This document shows, in pieces, positions 27,153 to 37,104 of a stretch of 64,000 nucleotides of DNA. The stretch's first letter is position 1, and each line of letters opens with the position of its first letter. The notes below the pieces were generated by a model. That model saw only the letters and a program-made list of their open reading frames with translations. It was not told where the DNA came from and ran no database searches. Source of the DNA: an uncultured Leptolyngbyaceae cyanobacterium (lineage in GTDB: Bacteria > Cyanobacteriota > Cyanobacteriia > Leptolyngbyales > Leptolyngbyaceae); contig CALIDI010000002.1 in assembly GCA_938023035.1 (NCBI GenBank), forward strand, positions 1-64,000, in the 5' to 3' direction. A program made the position numbers and the translations under genes.

Positions 27153-30100
27153 TCATTTCTTTGCGCAATTTGACACTAAACGGAGAATTTCGCTCAGTAA
27201 TTCTTCGCGCTGCAAGGCTCCCTTTTGCACTATTCTTTCCACGCAGCAGTTGAGCCGGAGCTGATCAGAGGCTGTGATTTCCTTGGCCGTTAAAACCACC
27301 ACTGGAATCGATTGCCACTCTGGATGGTTTTGCATTGCAGCAACAACTTCGAACCCATCCATTTCCGGCATCATCAGATCCAGCAGTACTAGTTCAGGTT
27401 TGTGCTGTTTCAAGATTTCTAGGACAATTCTGCCATTTTCGGCTTCTAATACCTGCCAGCCCGCCTGGGTTAATTGCCGCCGTAACAATTCGCGATTATC
27501 AGGGTCATCATCCACAACCAGCAAAGGACAGGGGGGATGAGTGCAGCGATAGCGGTTTAGTACCCGACTCAGCCGTTGGCGGTCAATCGGTTTGGTGAGA
27601 TAATCAGAAGCGCCTAGGGCGTAACCAAGATTGCGCTCATCTACCATCGTTAGCATCACAACTGGAATTTCCGCCAGTTCTGGATCGGCTTTCAGCGCTG
27701 CTAGTACCGCCCAACCATCTCGATGGGGCATCATCACATCTAGAGTAATGACATCTGGCTTCAGGCTACGAGCCTTTTGTAAGCCTTCTTCCCCAGAACT
27801 GGCCACCTCTACCCGAAAGCCTTCTTTGGTCAGCAGACGATACATCAAGTCATGCATGGTGGGATCGTCATCAATCACCAGAACCCGTTCTCCATCCACT
27901 ACCGTCGGGAAGGTTTCGGTGGAAAAGTTGGAAACGGCTACCGGAGCAGGTGTTCTAGTATCCACAACCTGCTCAGGCAGGAGCATCTTAAAGGTAGACC
28001 CCTGCCCAGGTGTGCTATCAACGCGAATGTCGCCCCCCATCATTTGGCAAAAGCGTTGCACAATCGCCAACCCCAACCCCGTGCCGCCAAATTTGCGGGT
28101 AGTCGATGGATCGGCCTGGGTAAAGGCTTGAAATAAGCGCGATCGCTGCTCAGCCGTCATGCCAATACCTGTATCAGAGACTGTAAAAAGCACACTACTA
28201 ACAGCGAGAGCATCTTTTGTCGGCACTCCATTGCTGGCCGCCTGCCGTTGCACCGTGACCGTAATGGTACCCTGTTGGGTAAATTTCGCGGCATTGCTCA
28301 ACAGGTTGAACAAATTTTGCCGAACTTTGGTGAGATCGGCGTACATGCTTCCCAGGTCAGGGGGGCAATTTACTACCAGATGATTGCTGTTTTGCTGCAT
28401 TAGGGGCTGAACCGTACTGATCACTTCCTGAAGCATGGTCGGTACATCAAAGCTTTCTAAGTAAAGATCCATCTTGCCTGCTTCAATTTTGGAGAGATCC
28501 AGAATGTCATTAATCAGGCCCAGCAGGTGCTTTCCCGCTCCATTAATTTTCTTCAAATCAGGCAGGAAATCTTCTTGCCCCAAATCTTCTGCTTCTTCCT
28601 CTAACATTTCGCTGTAGCCAATGATGGCGTTGAGCGGGGTTCGTAGTTCATGGCTCATGTTGGCCAAGAACTGGCTTTTGGTACGGTTTGCGGTTTCGGC
28701 CCTGGCTTTGGCATCTTGAAGTTCCTGCTCATGCTGCTTCCGCTCGGTAATGTCCCGCAGAGTGGCGGTGTAGAAGGCATTGTCGCCTACCTGGGAGGCG
28801 GTGATAATCACCTCTAAAGGAAAGGTTGAGGCATCGGCACGGCGTCCTCTGGTTTCCCAGTAGGCATCTAGGGGGACTTGGCTAAAAAAATTGGCGGCGT
28901 CTGATGGGGCGTTTTCTGGCTGGGTCAAGAGGGTGGTAATCGGTTGACCCAGTAGCATCGCTTCTGAATAGCCAAAAATTGCTTCGGCGCTGGGGTTTAA
29001 GCTGGCGATCGCCAGCTTCTCCTTTGAAAACGTAATGATGCCATCCCTAGCTGTACGGACAATAGCCTGAGTCTTGGTAACAGCCTGCTCCAGAGACTCC
29101 ATTGCCTGGTTATAGTGAACCGCGATTTGTCCCACTTCGGTAAAGGGTTCGACCGGCACCCGCAGGCCCAAATCTCCTGTTTTGGCCTGTTTATCCATCA
29201 CTTGAAACAAGTCCAATAAATCAGTCGTGGCTCCATGTTCAGAGATGTTAAGACCGGTTACTTCATGGTCGCGACTCACGCGCAGAGGAAAAACGCAACT
29301 CAATCCCCGGAGCAATAAATAAGCAGCACCAAAGGCCCAGACCCCGCAAGCGATCACGCCTTGTAGTTGCACCTGCACTTGGCTTAGCCGGTTGAGGCCA
29401 GTTCCCAGCAACTCTGCTTGACCAAATAAACCAACAGCCAGAGTTCCCCAAATACCGGCGGCCAAGTGGACTGGAATCGCTCCAACCGCATCATCAACCT
29501 GCCACCATTCCAGCAGTAGGGATGCTGCTAGCGCCACCAGGGCACCCACCCCCCCAATCAAGACTGCTGCCCCAGAACCGACCGCATGACAGTTTGCGGT
29601 AATTGCCACTAACCCTGCCAGGGAGCCATACATCACCCAATCTACATGTGCCCGTTTGTGATAAAGCCAACTGGCAATGACAGCCGTCACCATGCCAGCA
29701 GCTCCCGCCAGAGTTGTGTTGATCAGTACCATCGGTACCTGCTCGTTGAGCGCTAAGGTGCTGCCTCCGTTAAATCCAAACCAGCCAAACCAAAGTAACA
29801 TCGTTCCTAGCATGGCTAGGGGATAGTTAGAGCCAAAAATACGCTGGGCGGCTTGTTGTTTACCAAAACGTCCGGTGCGGGCACCAATGACCACTACGGA
29901 AGCGAGAGATACCCAGCCCCCCACGCTATGCACCACGGAGGAACCTGCAAAATCAATAAACCCTCGCTGCGCTAGCCAGCCAGTACTATTGCCAGTCGCT
30001 GCGCCAGCCCACACCCAATGCCCAAATATGGGATAAATTAGCCCAGAGACAATTGCTGCTACAAAGATATAGCTACCAAACCGCATGCGCTCGGCTACCG

Positions 30101-30434
30101 CCCCAGAGAGAATGGTGACGGCAGTGCTGCAAAACATCGTTTGAAAGAGGAAGAATGTCAGGAGCCACCAATCAGCTTGGCCGGGGGTAAACTCTGGCAT
30201 AAAGCCGCTGAAGCCCAACCAGCCGCTTTGGGAAGTTCCAAACATCAGTGCATAGCCAAAGGCCCAAAACAACAGCGCAGAAACGCCAAAATCGGTTAAG
30301 TTTTTAATCGCAACGTTGATATTGTTTTTGCTGCGGGTTAGCCCCGACTCCAGGCATAAAAAACCGGCTTGCATCAAAAATACAAGGCTGGTGCTGATGA
30401 GTACCCAAAAAATATCAATACCTGATTTGTTCAT
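27153..30434 (-). CDS. Ammonium transporter-histidine kinase fusion with two receivers
   Basis: A 1093-residue membrane sensor. Residues 1 to about 380 form an Amt/MEP ammonium transporter domain with [19 protein letters not shown] at the start, LFQTMF at the gate helix, DFAGSSVVH with the first pore His169, and [12 protein letters not shown] with the second pore His323. After a linker come PAS (about 455-575), HisKA with His595 ([18 protein letters not shown]), HATPase ([12 protein letters not shown]), and two receivers (Asp in [13 protein letters not shown] and [13 protein letters not shown]). Both pore histidines and the gate residues are intact, so ammonium should bind or pass. Fusions of this type are known as ammonium-sensing kinases. 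The ATG at 30434 fits the Amt N-terminus; the upstream 54 codons are rejected. The kinase and receivers resemble those of the gene at 30593. Confidence 0.95.
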   Translation of the reverse strand: MNKSGIDIFWVLISTSLVFLMQAGFLCLESGLTRSKNNINVAIKNLTDFGVSALLFWAFGYALMFGTSQSGWLGFSGFMPEFTPGQADWWLLTFFLFQTMFCSTAVTILSGAVAERMRFGSYIFVAAIVSGLIYPIFGHWVWAGAATGNSTGWLAQRGFIDFAGSSVVHSVGGWVSLASVVVIGARTGRFGKQQAAQRIFGSNYPLAMLGTMLLWFGWFGFNGGSTLALNEQVPMVLINTTLAGAAGMVTAVIASWLYHKRAHVDWVMYGSLAGLVAITANCHAVGSGAAVLIGGVGALVALAASLLLEWWQVDDAVGAIPVHLAAGIWGTLAVGLFGQAELLGTGLNRLSQVQVQLQGVIACGVWAFGAAYLLLRGLSCVFPLRVSRDHEVTGLNISEHGATTDLLDLFQVMDKQAKTGDLGLRVPVEPFTEVGQIAVHYNQAMESLEQAVTKTQAIVRTARDGIITFSKEKLAIASLNPSAEAIFGYSEAMLLGQPITTLLTQPENAPSDAANFFSQVPLDAYWETRGRRADASTFPLEVIITASQVGDNAFYTATLRDITERKQHEQELQDAKARAETANRTKSQFLANMSHELRTPLNAIIGYSEMLEEEAEDLGQEDFLPDLKKINGAGKHLLGLINDILDLSKIEAGKMDLYLESFDVPTMLQEVISTVQPLMQQNSNHLVVNCPPDLGSMYADLTKVRQNLFNLLSNAAKFTQQGTITVTVQRQAASNGVPTKDALAVSSVLFTVSDTGIGMTAEQRSRLFQAFTQADPSTTRKFGGTGLGLAIVQRFCQMMGGDIRVDSTPGQGSTFKMLLPEQVVDTRTPAPVAVSNFSTETFPTVVDGERVLVIDDDPTMHDLMYRLLTKEGFRVEVASSGEEGLQKARSLKPDVITLDVMMPHRDGWAVLAALKADPELAEIPVVMLTMVDERNLGYALGASDYLTKPIDRQRLSRVLNRYRCTHPPCPLLVVDDDPDNRELLRRQLTQAGWQVLEAENGRIVLEILKQHKPELVLLDLMMPEMDGFEVVAAMQNHPEWQSIPVVVLTAKEITASDQLRLNCCVERIVQKGALQREELLSEILRLVSNCAKK

Positions 30435-30592
30435 AAGATTGTCTATTTTAAAATCTGCGCGATCGCAGTCAGTTATGCCTGGGCCAAGAAAGAGCCTGAC
30501 CTTTGAGGCGATAACCAATTGTGAAAGGGGGTTGGGGTAGGGGTTAGCCAGTGAATTTGTTTCGATCCCCTTCACCACTCCTGGTATCGCCT

Positions 30593-33211
30593 TCAAGTTT
30601 GCGCCAACACTCTCAGTTGACTCAGGAGAGCCTCCAGACTATACAGACCCTTTTGCACCACTTTGCTAACGCACCCATTCAGGCGTTTTTGCTCTTCTGG
30701 GGTAATATCCTTTGCGGTTAAAACCACAACGGGGATAGATGACCAGCCAGGATGTTGTTGCAGACGAGTAATCAGGTCAAAGCCATCCATTTCTGGCATC
30801 ATCAAATCGAGCAAAATCAGAGCAGGGGTGTGCTGTTGTAACAATTCCAGGGCAACTTTACCATTGGTCGCCTCTAGAATCTGCCACTGCTCTGTTTGTA
30901 GCATGCGCACCAAGATATCGCGGGTGTGGGCATCATCTTCAACCAGCAAAATGGGGGTAGGGGAGCGATCGCCTTGGTACCGCTGCAAGACTTGCCCTAA
31001 TTGCTGCCGGTCAATGGGCTTGGTTAAATAATCAGCCGCACCCAGAGCGTAGCCCAGCCCCTGATCGGGCAGCATTGTCAACATCACAACGGGAATTTCT
31101 GCCAGGGCTGGATCCTGTTTCAAGTGGGAGAGCACCGACCAACCATCCTGTTGGGGCATGAGCACATCCAGGGTAATGAGGTTAGGGTGCAGTGCCTGTG
31201 CTTTGCGGATGCCCTCCTCTGCATTAAAGGCGCTTTCAACCCAGATCTCATCTTGGGCCAGGTAGTGGCTGATCAGCCGATGGGTAGCCGGGTCATCATC
31301 AATCACAAGGATGGTAGACTTAACCGTGTCCTTCAGAGGCGGCTCTGGTTCCAGTGACGCTTCTGGGGTTTTTGAGGAAAAAGGTTCTGCCGTCTGAGTT
31401 GGCAAGACCATCGTAAAAGTTGCTCCCTTTCCAGGGGCACTGGTAACGGTGATGTCTCCGCCCAGGAGTTGACAAAAATTTCGGGTGATGGCTAACCCCA
31501 GACCCGTGCCACCAAATTTTCGGGTGGTGGAGGGGTCGGCTTGGGTAAAGGCTTGAAATAAGCGCGATTGCTGCTCAGCCGTCATGCCGATTCCAGTATC
31601 CGCAACCGTGAAAAGCACCTGTTCGGTAGCAGCACCGACGGTAGATTTTGCTTCTGGCGGAGTCCGTGCGACAGATAAGGTAATGGTTCCCTGGTGCGTA
31701 AATTTAGCAGCGTTACTCAATAAGTTCAGCAGGTTCTGCCGAACCTTTGTCAGGTCGGCATGCATTGTGCCAATATCATGGGCACAGTTCACAATCAATG
31801 TGTTGTCATTTTTGCGAACCAGTGGCTGAACTGTGTTGACAACCCCATTCACCACTTCCTGGATATCAAAGGTCTCAAGGAAAAGCTCCATCTTACCGGC
31901 TTCCACCTTAGACAAATCCAAGATGCTATTGATCAGCCCTAGCAAGTGTTTTCCTGCATCCCGAATTTTGTCGAGATCTGGAATCAAGTCTGTTTGCTCT
32001 AGGTCTTCACATTCCTCTTTGAGAATTTCGCTATAGCCAATGATGGCGTTGAGGGGAGTGCGCAACTCATGGCTCATATTGGCTAAAAACTGGCTTTTTG
32101 CCTGGTTTGCAGCCTCAGCCCGCTCTTTTGCTGCTTGTAGATCGGCTGTTACCTGTTGATTTTCTCGCTGGTACTCGCCGAGGGCATAGAGCATGCGGTT
32201 GATCCGCGTCCCTAATTGGGATAGCTCATCATTACCAAATACAGAAACCCGCTGGGATAGATCACCCTTACTCCCAATTACGCTCACTTCCTGGCTGAGT
32301 CGCGCTAGCCTAGAGAGAACTAATTTTTCTAGCAGCAACAGGGTAACTGCCCCAAAGCCGAGGCCCGTTAACCAAATCGCCCAAGTCAAGTAACGCAGGG
32401 TTGCTTGACTTTGAGCATAGATGGGACGGGGTAAGTCTGTCTGTAGTAATATAGCGGGTTGGTTATCTAGGTCTCGAATCAGAGCGTAACCCGCGATCGC
32501 GGTTTCACTGACGGGGTGTACCCAAACCCCGGTGTCTGAAATCGCCGCCTGTGAGGTTTTGAAGCGCTGCAACTGGGCTTCAGAGGTCGATTCAATCCTT
32601 AGGGGCAGGCGCAGGATACGGCGCAACCGCCCTAACTCCTCAGCATTGAGGTAGCGCCCCACCAAAAATGTGCCGCGAATTGGCCCGCTCAGGTCACTTT
32701 TGACAATGGGGCGCGATGCAATCAACATTGGGGCCTCTGGCAGCAAAATCATCCCTGCTTGGCTGCTATTGGGGGTGTCATGCTGGAGTAGTGGACTGCC
32801 TTGCACTAGGCGGCGTTGAACCTCGATAGGAATTGGCATCCGGCGCTGGGACTTCAGGTCATAGCCCGTACCATAGACGACCTCACCCTTTGGGTTGACC
32901 AAAACCATTAAATTGACCCGCAGGTTAGCCAATTGGGTGTCAACCAGATTGGACTGTTCGTAGGCTTTGTTGCGATCGTAGATGTATTCGTAGGTGTCAT
33001 CCCAGGCAGACCAATCGGCAAAGCGCTGATTAAACTGCTCCAGATTTTGTGCAAAAACACTCAGCACCCCCTGCATGGTTTGTTGGGCTGCCTGTTCCTC
33101 TGCCTGTTTAGAACTCCTCAATAAGAAAGCAGAAGTAATACTGTAGACAGCACCGTTCAGTGCGAGTAAAGTCGCACCGATAATCAGCAGAGTGCGGTGG
33201 CGTAGCGTCAT
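30593..33211 (-). CDS. CHASE4-HAMP hybrid histidine kinase with two receivers
   Basis: An 872-residue membrane kinase. A helix at about 8-30 and one at about 272-295 flank an extracytoplasmic CHASE4 domain ([25 protein letters not shown]). HAMP (about 296-348) follows, then HisKA with His381 in [18 protein letters not shown], HATPase with [12 protein letters not shown], and two receivers (Asp in [13 protein letters not shown] and [13 protein letters not shown]). From the H-box to the end it parallels the ammonium-transporter kinase downstream, including the KPIDRQ motif in receiver 1 and the QKGLY-like tail. The two genes therefore share an output module with different sensors. A 158-base gap separates them. 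The ligand of CHASE4 is unknown. Confidence 0.94.
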   Translation of the reverse strand: MTLRHRTLLIIGATLLALNGAVYSITSAFLLRSSKQAEEQAAQQTMQGVLSVFAQNLEQFNQRFADWSAWDDTYEYIYDRNKAYEQSNLVDTQLANLRVNLMVLVNPKGEVVYGTGYDLKSQRRMPIPIEVQRRLVQGSPLLQHDTPNSSQAGMILLPEAPMLIASRPIVKSDLSGPIRGTFLVGRYLNAEELGRLRRILRLPLRIESTSEAQLQRFKTSQAAISDTGVWVHPVSETAIAGYALIRDLDNQPAILLQTDLPRPIYAQSQATLRYLTWAIWLTGLGFGAVTLLLLEKLVLSRLARLSQEVSVIGSKGDLSQRVSVFGNDELSQLGTRINRMLYALGEYQRENQQVTADLQAAKERAEAANQAKSQFLANMSHELRTPLNAIIGYSEILKEECEDLEQTDLIPDLDKIRDAGKHLLGLINSILDLSKVEAGKMELFLETFDIQEVVNGVVNTVQPLVRKNDNTLIVNCAHDIGTMHADLTKVRQNLLNLLSNAAKFTHQGTITLSVARTPPEAKSTVGAATEQVLFTVADTGIGMTAEQQSRLFQAFTQADPSTTRKFGGTGLGLAITRNFCQLLGGDITVTSAPGKGATFTMVLPTQTAEPFSSKTPEASLEPEPPLKDTVKSTILVIDDDPATHRLISHYLAQDEIWVESAFNAEEGIRKAQALHPNLITLDVLMPQQDGWSVLSHLKQDPALAEIPVVMLTMLPDQGLGYALGAADYLTKPIDRQQLGQVLQRYQGDRSPTPILLVEDDAHTRDILVRMLQTEQWQILEATNGKVALELLQQHTPALILLDLMMPEMDGFDLITRLQQHPGWSSIPVVVLTAKDITPEEQKRLNGCVSKVVQKGLYSLEALLSQLRVLAQT

Positions 33212-33455
33212 TCAGGCAATGTCTCCAACACCAGAAATAGCGGGTGAATCGTCAGCCGAAATTGAAAAACAAAAATTATTCCGTCAGGTTAAAACTTTAC
33301 AAGAAGCAAGAAAGCCTTGCTTTTGACACCGAGGCCAAAATTAAACCAAGCCATTGCTCCGAGAAGAGGCCGAAGACCGCAGACACCCTTGCCATTCCTG
33401 TCCTCTGCCTCAAGCACCCTTCAAAGAGTTGCTCAAGTGATGCCGGATTCCCCAC

Positions 33456-33833
33456 TCAGGCACTTACTCCCTGCCCCAAAAGCGTTTGAATCTTGCTGAT
33501 TAACCGGGGAAATTCCACCGGCTTGGTATCGTAGTCATTGCAACCTGCTTCGATGCATTTCTCGCGATCGCCTGCCATGGCATGGGCTGTGAGCGCAATG
33601 ATCGGAATCGCCTGAGTATCGGTTTGGGCCTTCAGTTGGCGAGTGGCCTCCCAACCGTCTAGAACGGGCAAGCTCATATCCATTAAAATCAAGTCTGGGC
33701 GCTCCGTGGTTGCCATGGCAACTCCCTGCCCCCCATCAACGGCGATTAGAACCTCATACCCCTTCCGTTGTAGACGACGTGAAAGCATGTCTCGATTCAT
33801 TTCGTTATCTTCAACCAACAGAATTTTGACCAT
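33456..33833 (-). CDS. Single-domain response regulator (CheY/DivK-like)
   Basis: A receiver of 125 residues without output domain. Seen: MVKILLVEDNEMNRDMLSRRL, phosphoacceptor Asp in LILMDMSLPVLDG, Thr in IIALTAHAM and Lys in DYDTKPV. The GDREKCIEAGCNDYDTKPV segment is typical of DivK-like shuttle receivers that work with hybrid kinases. It is first in the same-strand series that continues with two hybrid kinases and the adenylate cyclase, 244 bases before the CHASE4 kinase. The ATG at 33833 is chosen over one at 33869 since AGGAGTGGGAG precedes it and the receiver begins there. Confidence 0.92.
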   Translation of the reverse strand: MVKILLVEDNEMNRDMLSRRLQRKGYEVLIAVDGGQGVAMATTERPDLILMDMSLPVLDGWEATRQLKAQTDTQAIPIIALTAHAMAGDREKCIEAGCNDYDTKPVEFPRLISKIQTLLGQGVSA

Positions 33834-34579
33834 TCTCCCACTCCTGATGTGAAGCTTGTGAAGCAGCAAATGCTAACTCGTGATGAGTCGATTTGGCTAA
33901 AGCTTCAATTCTATGACTCTAGTCAGCCCAACTACCTCTAGAGTGCCCCCAACCTTCAGTAGAGTTGCGAGCTGAACACACTGTCCAAAAAGTCTGGCCT
34001 CTGCATTAAATAAATCCAGCTCGAAACCGAGCATTCCCCCACAAATACTACTTTAGCCCCGAACTTGGACAAGGTTTAATGACTCATACACAGGTTTCGG
34101 TACTTTAAAGGATAAAAAAAGTATAAAAACTGGTAAAACTAGAGCAGGAATGAAGCGTTCAATCTAGCGCCGGGTCGGGCAGGTTCACCCCGAAATTTGT
34201 TGCTTTAGAGCAGATAGATTAACCCGCTGGTGCCACTTGTTATAGGATTCAATCCCCTTTCTCAGCCATAGGAACTGTTAGAAAGGGATGGATAGAAGGC
34301 ACGATCACTCCGAGACCAAAGCAGGGCCAACGCAGAAAATTTATCCCAAATGTGGTCTAGGCAACGAGAGAACCGTAGAGATAACGCTTAAAATGCAAGA
34401 AATCTATTGAATGTGACCGCATCATCGCTCTTTTCGTATTACCTGGCTCTTGACAGAAATTTGTCAGGCTTTTTGTTGATGTAAGCAGGGTTGCTTAACC
34501 TGAAGCCAACCTTGTGATTAACTATTCTTGAAAATTGAGTTTTATAGTGCTGAGAATGCTCCTCACTTTGAGAGATCTT
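33834..34579. other. Divergent regulatory spacer
   Basis: About 745 bases between the receiver gene and the Crp-like gene. No gene is seen. It is A/T-richer than its surroundings in places (34100-34140) and holds the inverted repeat at 34450-34466. It is the most likely location of promoters for both divergent transcripts. Confidence 0.45.
34450..34466 (+). promoter_or_regulatory. Candidate -35 box with overlapping inverted repeat
   Basis: TTGACA followed by an inverted repeat TGACA-GAAATT-TGTCA, about 115 bases before the Crp-like start. A comparable arrangement (TTGACAG, five to six bases, TGTC, then GCTTTT) occurs at 12481. It could be an operator; no protein can be named. Confidence 0.3.
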
Positions 34580-35209
34580 ATGCTTCAGCCCATCACTTCA
34601 ACCGTTGCTCAAACCGATCTACGCCAGTTGTTAGAGCAGCAATATCGCGGGCGTAACCTGTCCGCCTTTCGTGCCGGACAAGTTATTCCTATGACTTCTA
34701 ACGAGGTTTGGGTTGTTTATCGTGGAGTCGTGCAGCTTGGCACGCTTTACCCCAGCGGAGATGAAGCACTATTGGGGTTAGCCTGCCCCTCAATGCCTTT
34801 TGGCTTGCCCCTAACCTTGATTCATCCCTACCAGGCAACAGCCCTATCGGATGTTGACTTACTCTGTCTCAAAATGCAAGAGATCGAGCAGTCCGCTACG
34901 CTCTCCTGTGAAATCTTTCGCCATCTCAGTGCTCGCTTGCGCCAAACGGAGGCGATGCTGGCCATGGTCGGGTACCGTCGCGTTGAAGACCGGCTACGCC
35001 AGTTGTTGCATCTCTTACAGATGGAGATTGGCCAGCCCGTTCCTGATGGGGTACGTCTGAGCGTGCGCCTGACCCATCAACACCTTGCCAGTGCCATTGG
35101 CACCACTCGTGTAACCGTTACCCGGCTGTTGGGGCAGTTTCGTGAAGAAGGTCACTTGATCATTGATAGCCAGCGTCACATTGTACTGCCGAATCGCTCA
35201 AGCTTATAA
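34580..35209 (+). CDS. Crp/Fnr-family transcription regulator, NtcA-like DNA-binding helix
   Basis: A 209-residue regulator: cupin-like effector domain (about 15-115), long dimer helix (about 110-140) and winged helix-turn-helix (about 150-205). The HTH reads LASAIGTTRVTVTRLLGQFREEG, very close to that of the nitrogen regulator NtcA. The effector pocket reads FGLPLTLIHPYQATAL and lacks the Glu and Arg that bind cyclic nucleotide in Crp, so direct cAMP sensing is doubtful. It may be an NtcA paralogue rather than NtcA itself. The ATG at 34580 is chosen over a TTG at 34535 and an ATG at 34556 because GAGAG lies about five bases upstream. It is divergent from the ammonium/cAMP signalling series. 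Confidence 0.88.
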   Translation: MLQPITSTVAQTDLRQLLEQQYRGRNLSAFRAGQVIPMTSNEVWVVYRGVVQLGTLYPSGDEALLGLACPSMPFGLPLTLIHPYQATALSDVDLLCLKMQEIEQSATLSCEIFRHLSARLRQTEAMLAMVGYRRVEDRLRQLLHLLQMEIGQPVPDGVRLSVRLTHQHLASAIGTTRVTVTRLLGQFREEGHLIIDSQRHIVLPNRSSL

Positions 35210-35221
35210 AGTTAGAGCATC

Positions 35222-35250
35222 GGGGCTACTAACTGCCAGGTGCTAGCCCC
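35222..35250. terminator. Hairpin between convergent genes
   Basis: GGGGCTA and TAGCCCC form a perfect seven-pair stem around a 15-base loop. It lies between the Crp-like gene and the OmpR-type gene, which converge. There is no T-run, so termination is only suggested by position. Confidence 0.4.
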
Positions 35251-35268
35251 CAGGCAAGAAAGCCGCAG

Positions 35269-35949
35269 CTAGTCTGAACCAAAGCGATAGCCTTTGCCAT
35301 AAATCGTGTGAATCAGGGCGCTTTCTCCAGGTGCCTCGATTTTGCGGCGTAAAAGCCGAATCTGAGCTGCCAGAGCGTTGCTGGTGGGTGGGTTTGGTTC
35401 TTTTCCCCAGAGGTACTGATAGATTTGCTCGTGGCTGAGGATTTGGTTTGGGTGACCCATGAGGTAGTGCAATAGTTGGGTTTCCTTTTCTGATAGCTCT
35501 ACTCTTCTGCCGTTACGGTAAGCACATTGGTTTGTTTCGTCTAGCTCTAGGTCAGCGTTTTGTAGATTCGCAGCCGCTACTTCTAGCGTTGAAGGCCGTC
35601 GCAACAGTGCTCTCACTCGCGCTAGTAATTCGCGTAGCTCGAAGGGTTTGATCAGGTAATCATCTGCTCCTGCATCGAGACCCTGCACCCGATCATCCAC
35701 GGTATCTTTTGCCGTGAGAAACAGCACAGGGGTGCCCTGACGAAGCGATCGCACCCGGCGACAAATCTCTAAGCCGGTTTGGTAGGGGAGCATCCAATCC
35801 AAAATCAGCAAGTCATAGCTATGCTGCTGGGCCATTTGCCAACCGGTTTCCCCATCGTAAGCCACATCCACCTCATAGCCCTCCCGTTGCAGCACTCGGC
35901 TCAGCGGGGCTGCCATTTCAACCTCATCATCAACGAGTAAAATTCGCAT
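35269..35949 (-). CDS. OmpR/PhoB-family response regulator (RppA/NrsR type)
   Basis: A 226-residue regulator. The receiver has ILLVDDEVEMAAPLSRVL, Asp in LLILDWMLPYQTG, Thr in VLFLTAKD and Lys in YLIKPFE. The winged-helix output domain has VELSEKETQLLHYLMGHP and ends IHTIYGKGYRFGSD. The DWMLP.QTGLEICRRVR pattern recalls the RppA/NrsR regulators of cyanobacteria, which respond to redox or nickel, but I would not name it on this alone. No kinase gene is adjacent. It is divergent from hisG with an 89-base gap. Confidence 0.93.
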   Translation of the reverse strand: MRILLVDDEVEMAAPLSRVLQREGYEVDVAYDGETGWQMAQQHSYDLLILDWMLPYQTGLEICRRVRSLRQGTPVLFLTAKDTVDDRVQGLDAGADDYLIKPFELRELLARVRALLRRPSTLEVAAANLQNADLELDETNQCAYRNGRRVELSEKETQLLHYLMGHPNQILSHEQIYQYLWGKEPNPPTSNALAAQIRLLRRKIEAPGESALIHTIYGKGYRFGSD

Positions 35950-36038
35950 GATGCCTATCCAAACTTTTGGCTTCCCTATTCGTTATTATGATGCTGCGAC
36001 TGACCGCACTGTCGCTGTTTCATTAGGCTCTGCTACTT

Positions 36039-36671
36039 ATGCTGACCGTTGCTCTACCAAAAGGCTCGTTGCTGGCCGACAGCATTCAGCGCTTTCAAGC
36101 GATCGGGCTAGATTTTAGCGCTCTCCTGGAACCTGGTAATCGCCAATTGCAGGTAACGGATCCTACCCAAACAGCCCGCGCTCTATTAGTGCGCAACTAT
36201 GATGTGCCCGTGTATGTTGAATATGGCCAAGCCCAGCTAGGGGTGGTTGGCTACGACATTCTGCGAGAGAAAAGACCAAATGTCGCCCAGTTACTCGATT
36301 TAGGTTACGGGCATTGCCGTCTCTCTGTAGCCGTCAAACAAACCAGCTCCTATCACTCCGCTTTAGATCTTCCCATTTATGGGCGGGTGGCTTCTAAGTT
36401 TGTCAACTGCGCCCACGATTACTTCGAAAGTCTAGATCTGCCGGTTGAGATTGTGCCGCTCTATGGCTCGGTCGAATTAGGGCCGATTACTGGAATGTCA
36501 GAAGCCATTGTCGATCTCGTGGCAACGGGAACAACGCTGCGAGAAAACGGTCTTGTGGAGACGGATACTTTGTTTGAGAGTACAGCGCGGCTGATTGCTC
36601 ATCCTCTGAGTTATCGGCTGAATGTGGATAGCATTGCGGATTGGGTCGGTAAACTAGAAGCCGTGAGTTGA
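36039..36671 (+). CDS. hisG: ATP phosphoribosyltransferase, short form
   Basis: HisG catalyses the first step of histidine synthesis, joining ATP and PRPP. It has 210 residues, the length of the short form that needs the HisZ regulatory subunit; hisZ is not in view. Seen: [18 protein letters not shown] at the start, [20 protein letters not shown], and the PRPP-binding stretch [28 protein letters not shown]. No other his gene is adjacent, as is usual in cyanobacteria, whose his genes are scattered. Start is the ATG at 36039. Confidence 0.97.
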   Translation: MLTVALPKGSLLADSIQRFQAIGLDFSALLEPGNRQLQVTDPTQTARALLVRNYDVPVYVEYGQAQLGVVGYDILREKRPNVAQLLDLGYGHCRLSVAVKQTSSYHSALDLPIYGRVASKFVNCAHDYFESLDLPVEIVPLYGSVELGPITGMSEAIVDLVATGTTLRENGLVETDTLFESTARLIAHPLSYRLNVDSIADWVGKLEAVS

Positions 36672-37104
36672 ACTTTCTTAGAAACGAGAGTGACGACTCA
36701 GCTAGCCTACCCTGCGGGCGCAGCAGAGGCTGGGGGATAAGGGCGGTTCGGCACTTAGAGAATCGCTGAGGTCGTGATGAACGGGAATTCAGTCAAGTGG
36801 CTCACTGGCAAGGGTTAAGTTTTTACCTTGAAGACCTCACCTAGTCAAGGGGCGTTGATTGCCACCCGTCCGTACTGTAATTCAGTCCTTAAGCCTCTGC
36901 TTGTCAGGCATGTCTCAGCCTACCTGTCTGGAGTATGTATTTCTTGGTCAGTAGCATGAGACGATAAAACTCTCTGTAGAATGACATAGATTTACGCGTG
37001 GCTGTTCATAAATCACCCTTAATTGGTATTTCCTCTGCCACGTTGTTAGGCAGTATGGCAATAAGGTCTGGCACTGCCTCCTGAGGAGTCTTTGGTTTAG
37101 TAAA
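36672..37104. other. Spacer with no recognised feature
   Basis: About 430 bases between hisG and the outer-membrane protein gene. I see no gene, strong terminator or clear promoter. GAGGAG at about 37083-37088 lies too far from the start at 37105 to be a good ribosome binding site. Confidence 0.35.

Noticed and set aside
30435-30596. 54-codon N-terminal extension of the Amt-kinase
   Set aside because: The Amt domain begins at the ATG 30434 ([12 protein letters not shown]); the extension is not Amt-like and comes from spacer sequence.
34580-35209. Crp-like protein as a cAMP receptor
   Set aside because: The phosphate-binding Glu and Arg of the cAMP pocket are missing, so direct cAMP binding is not claimed.
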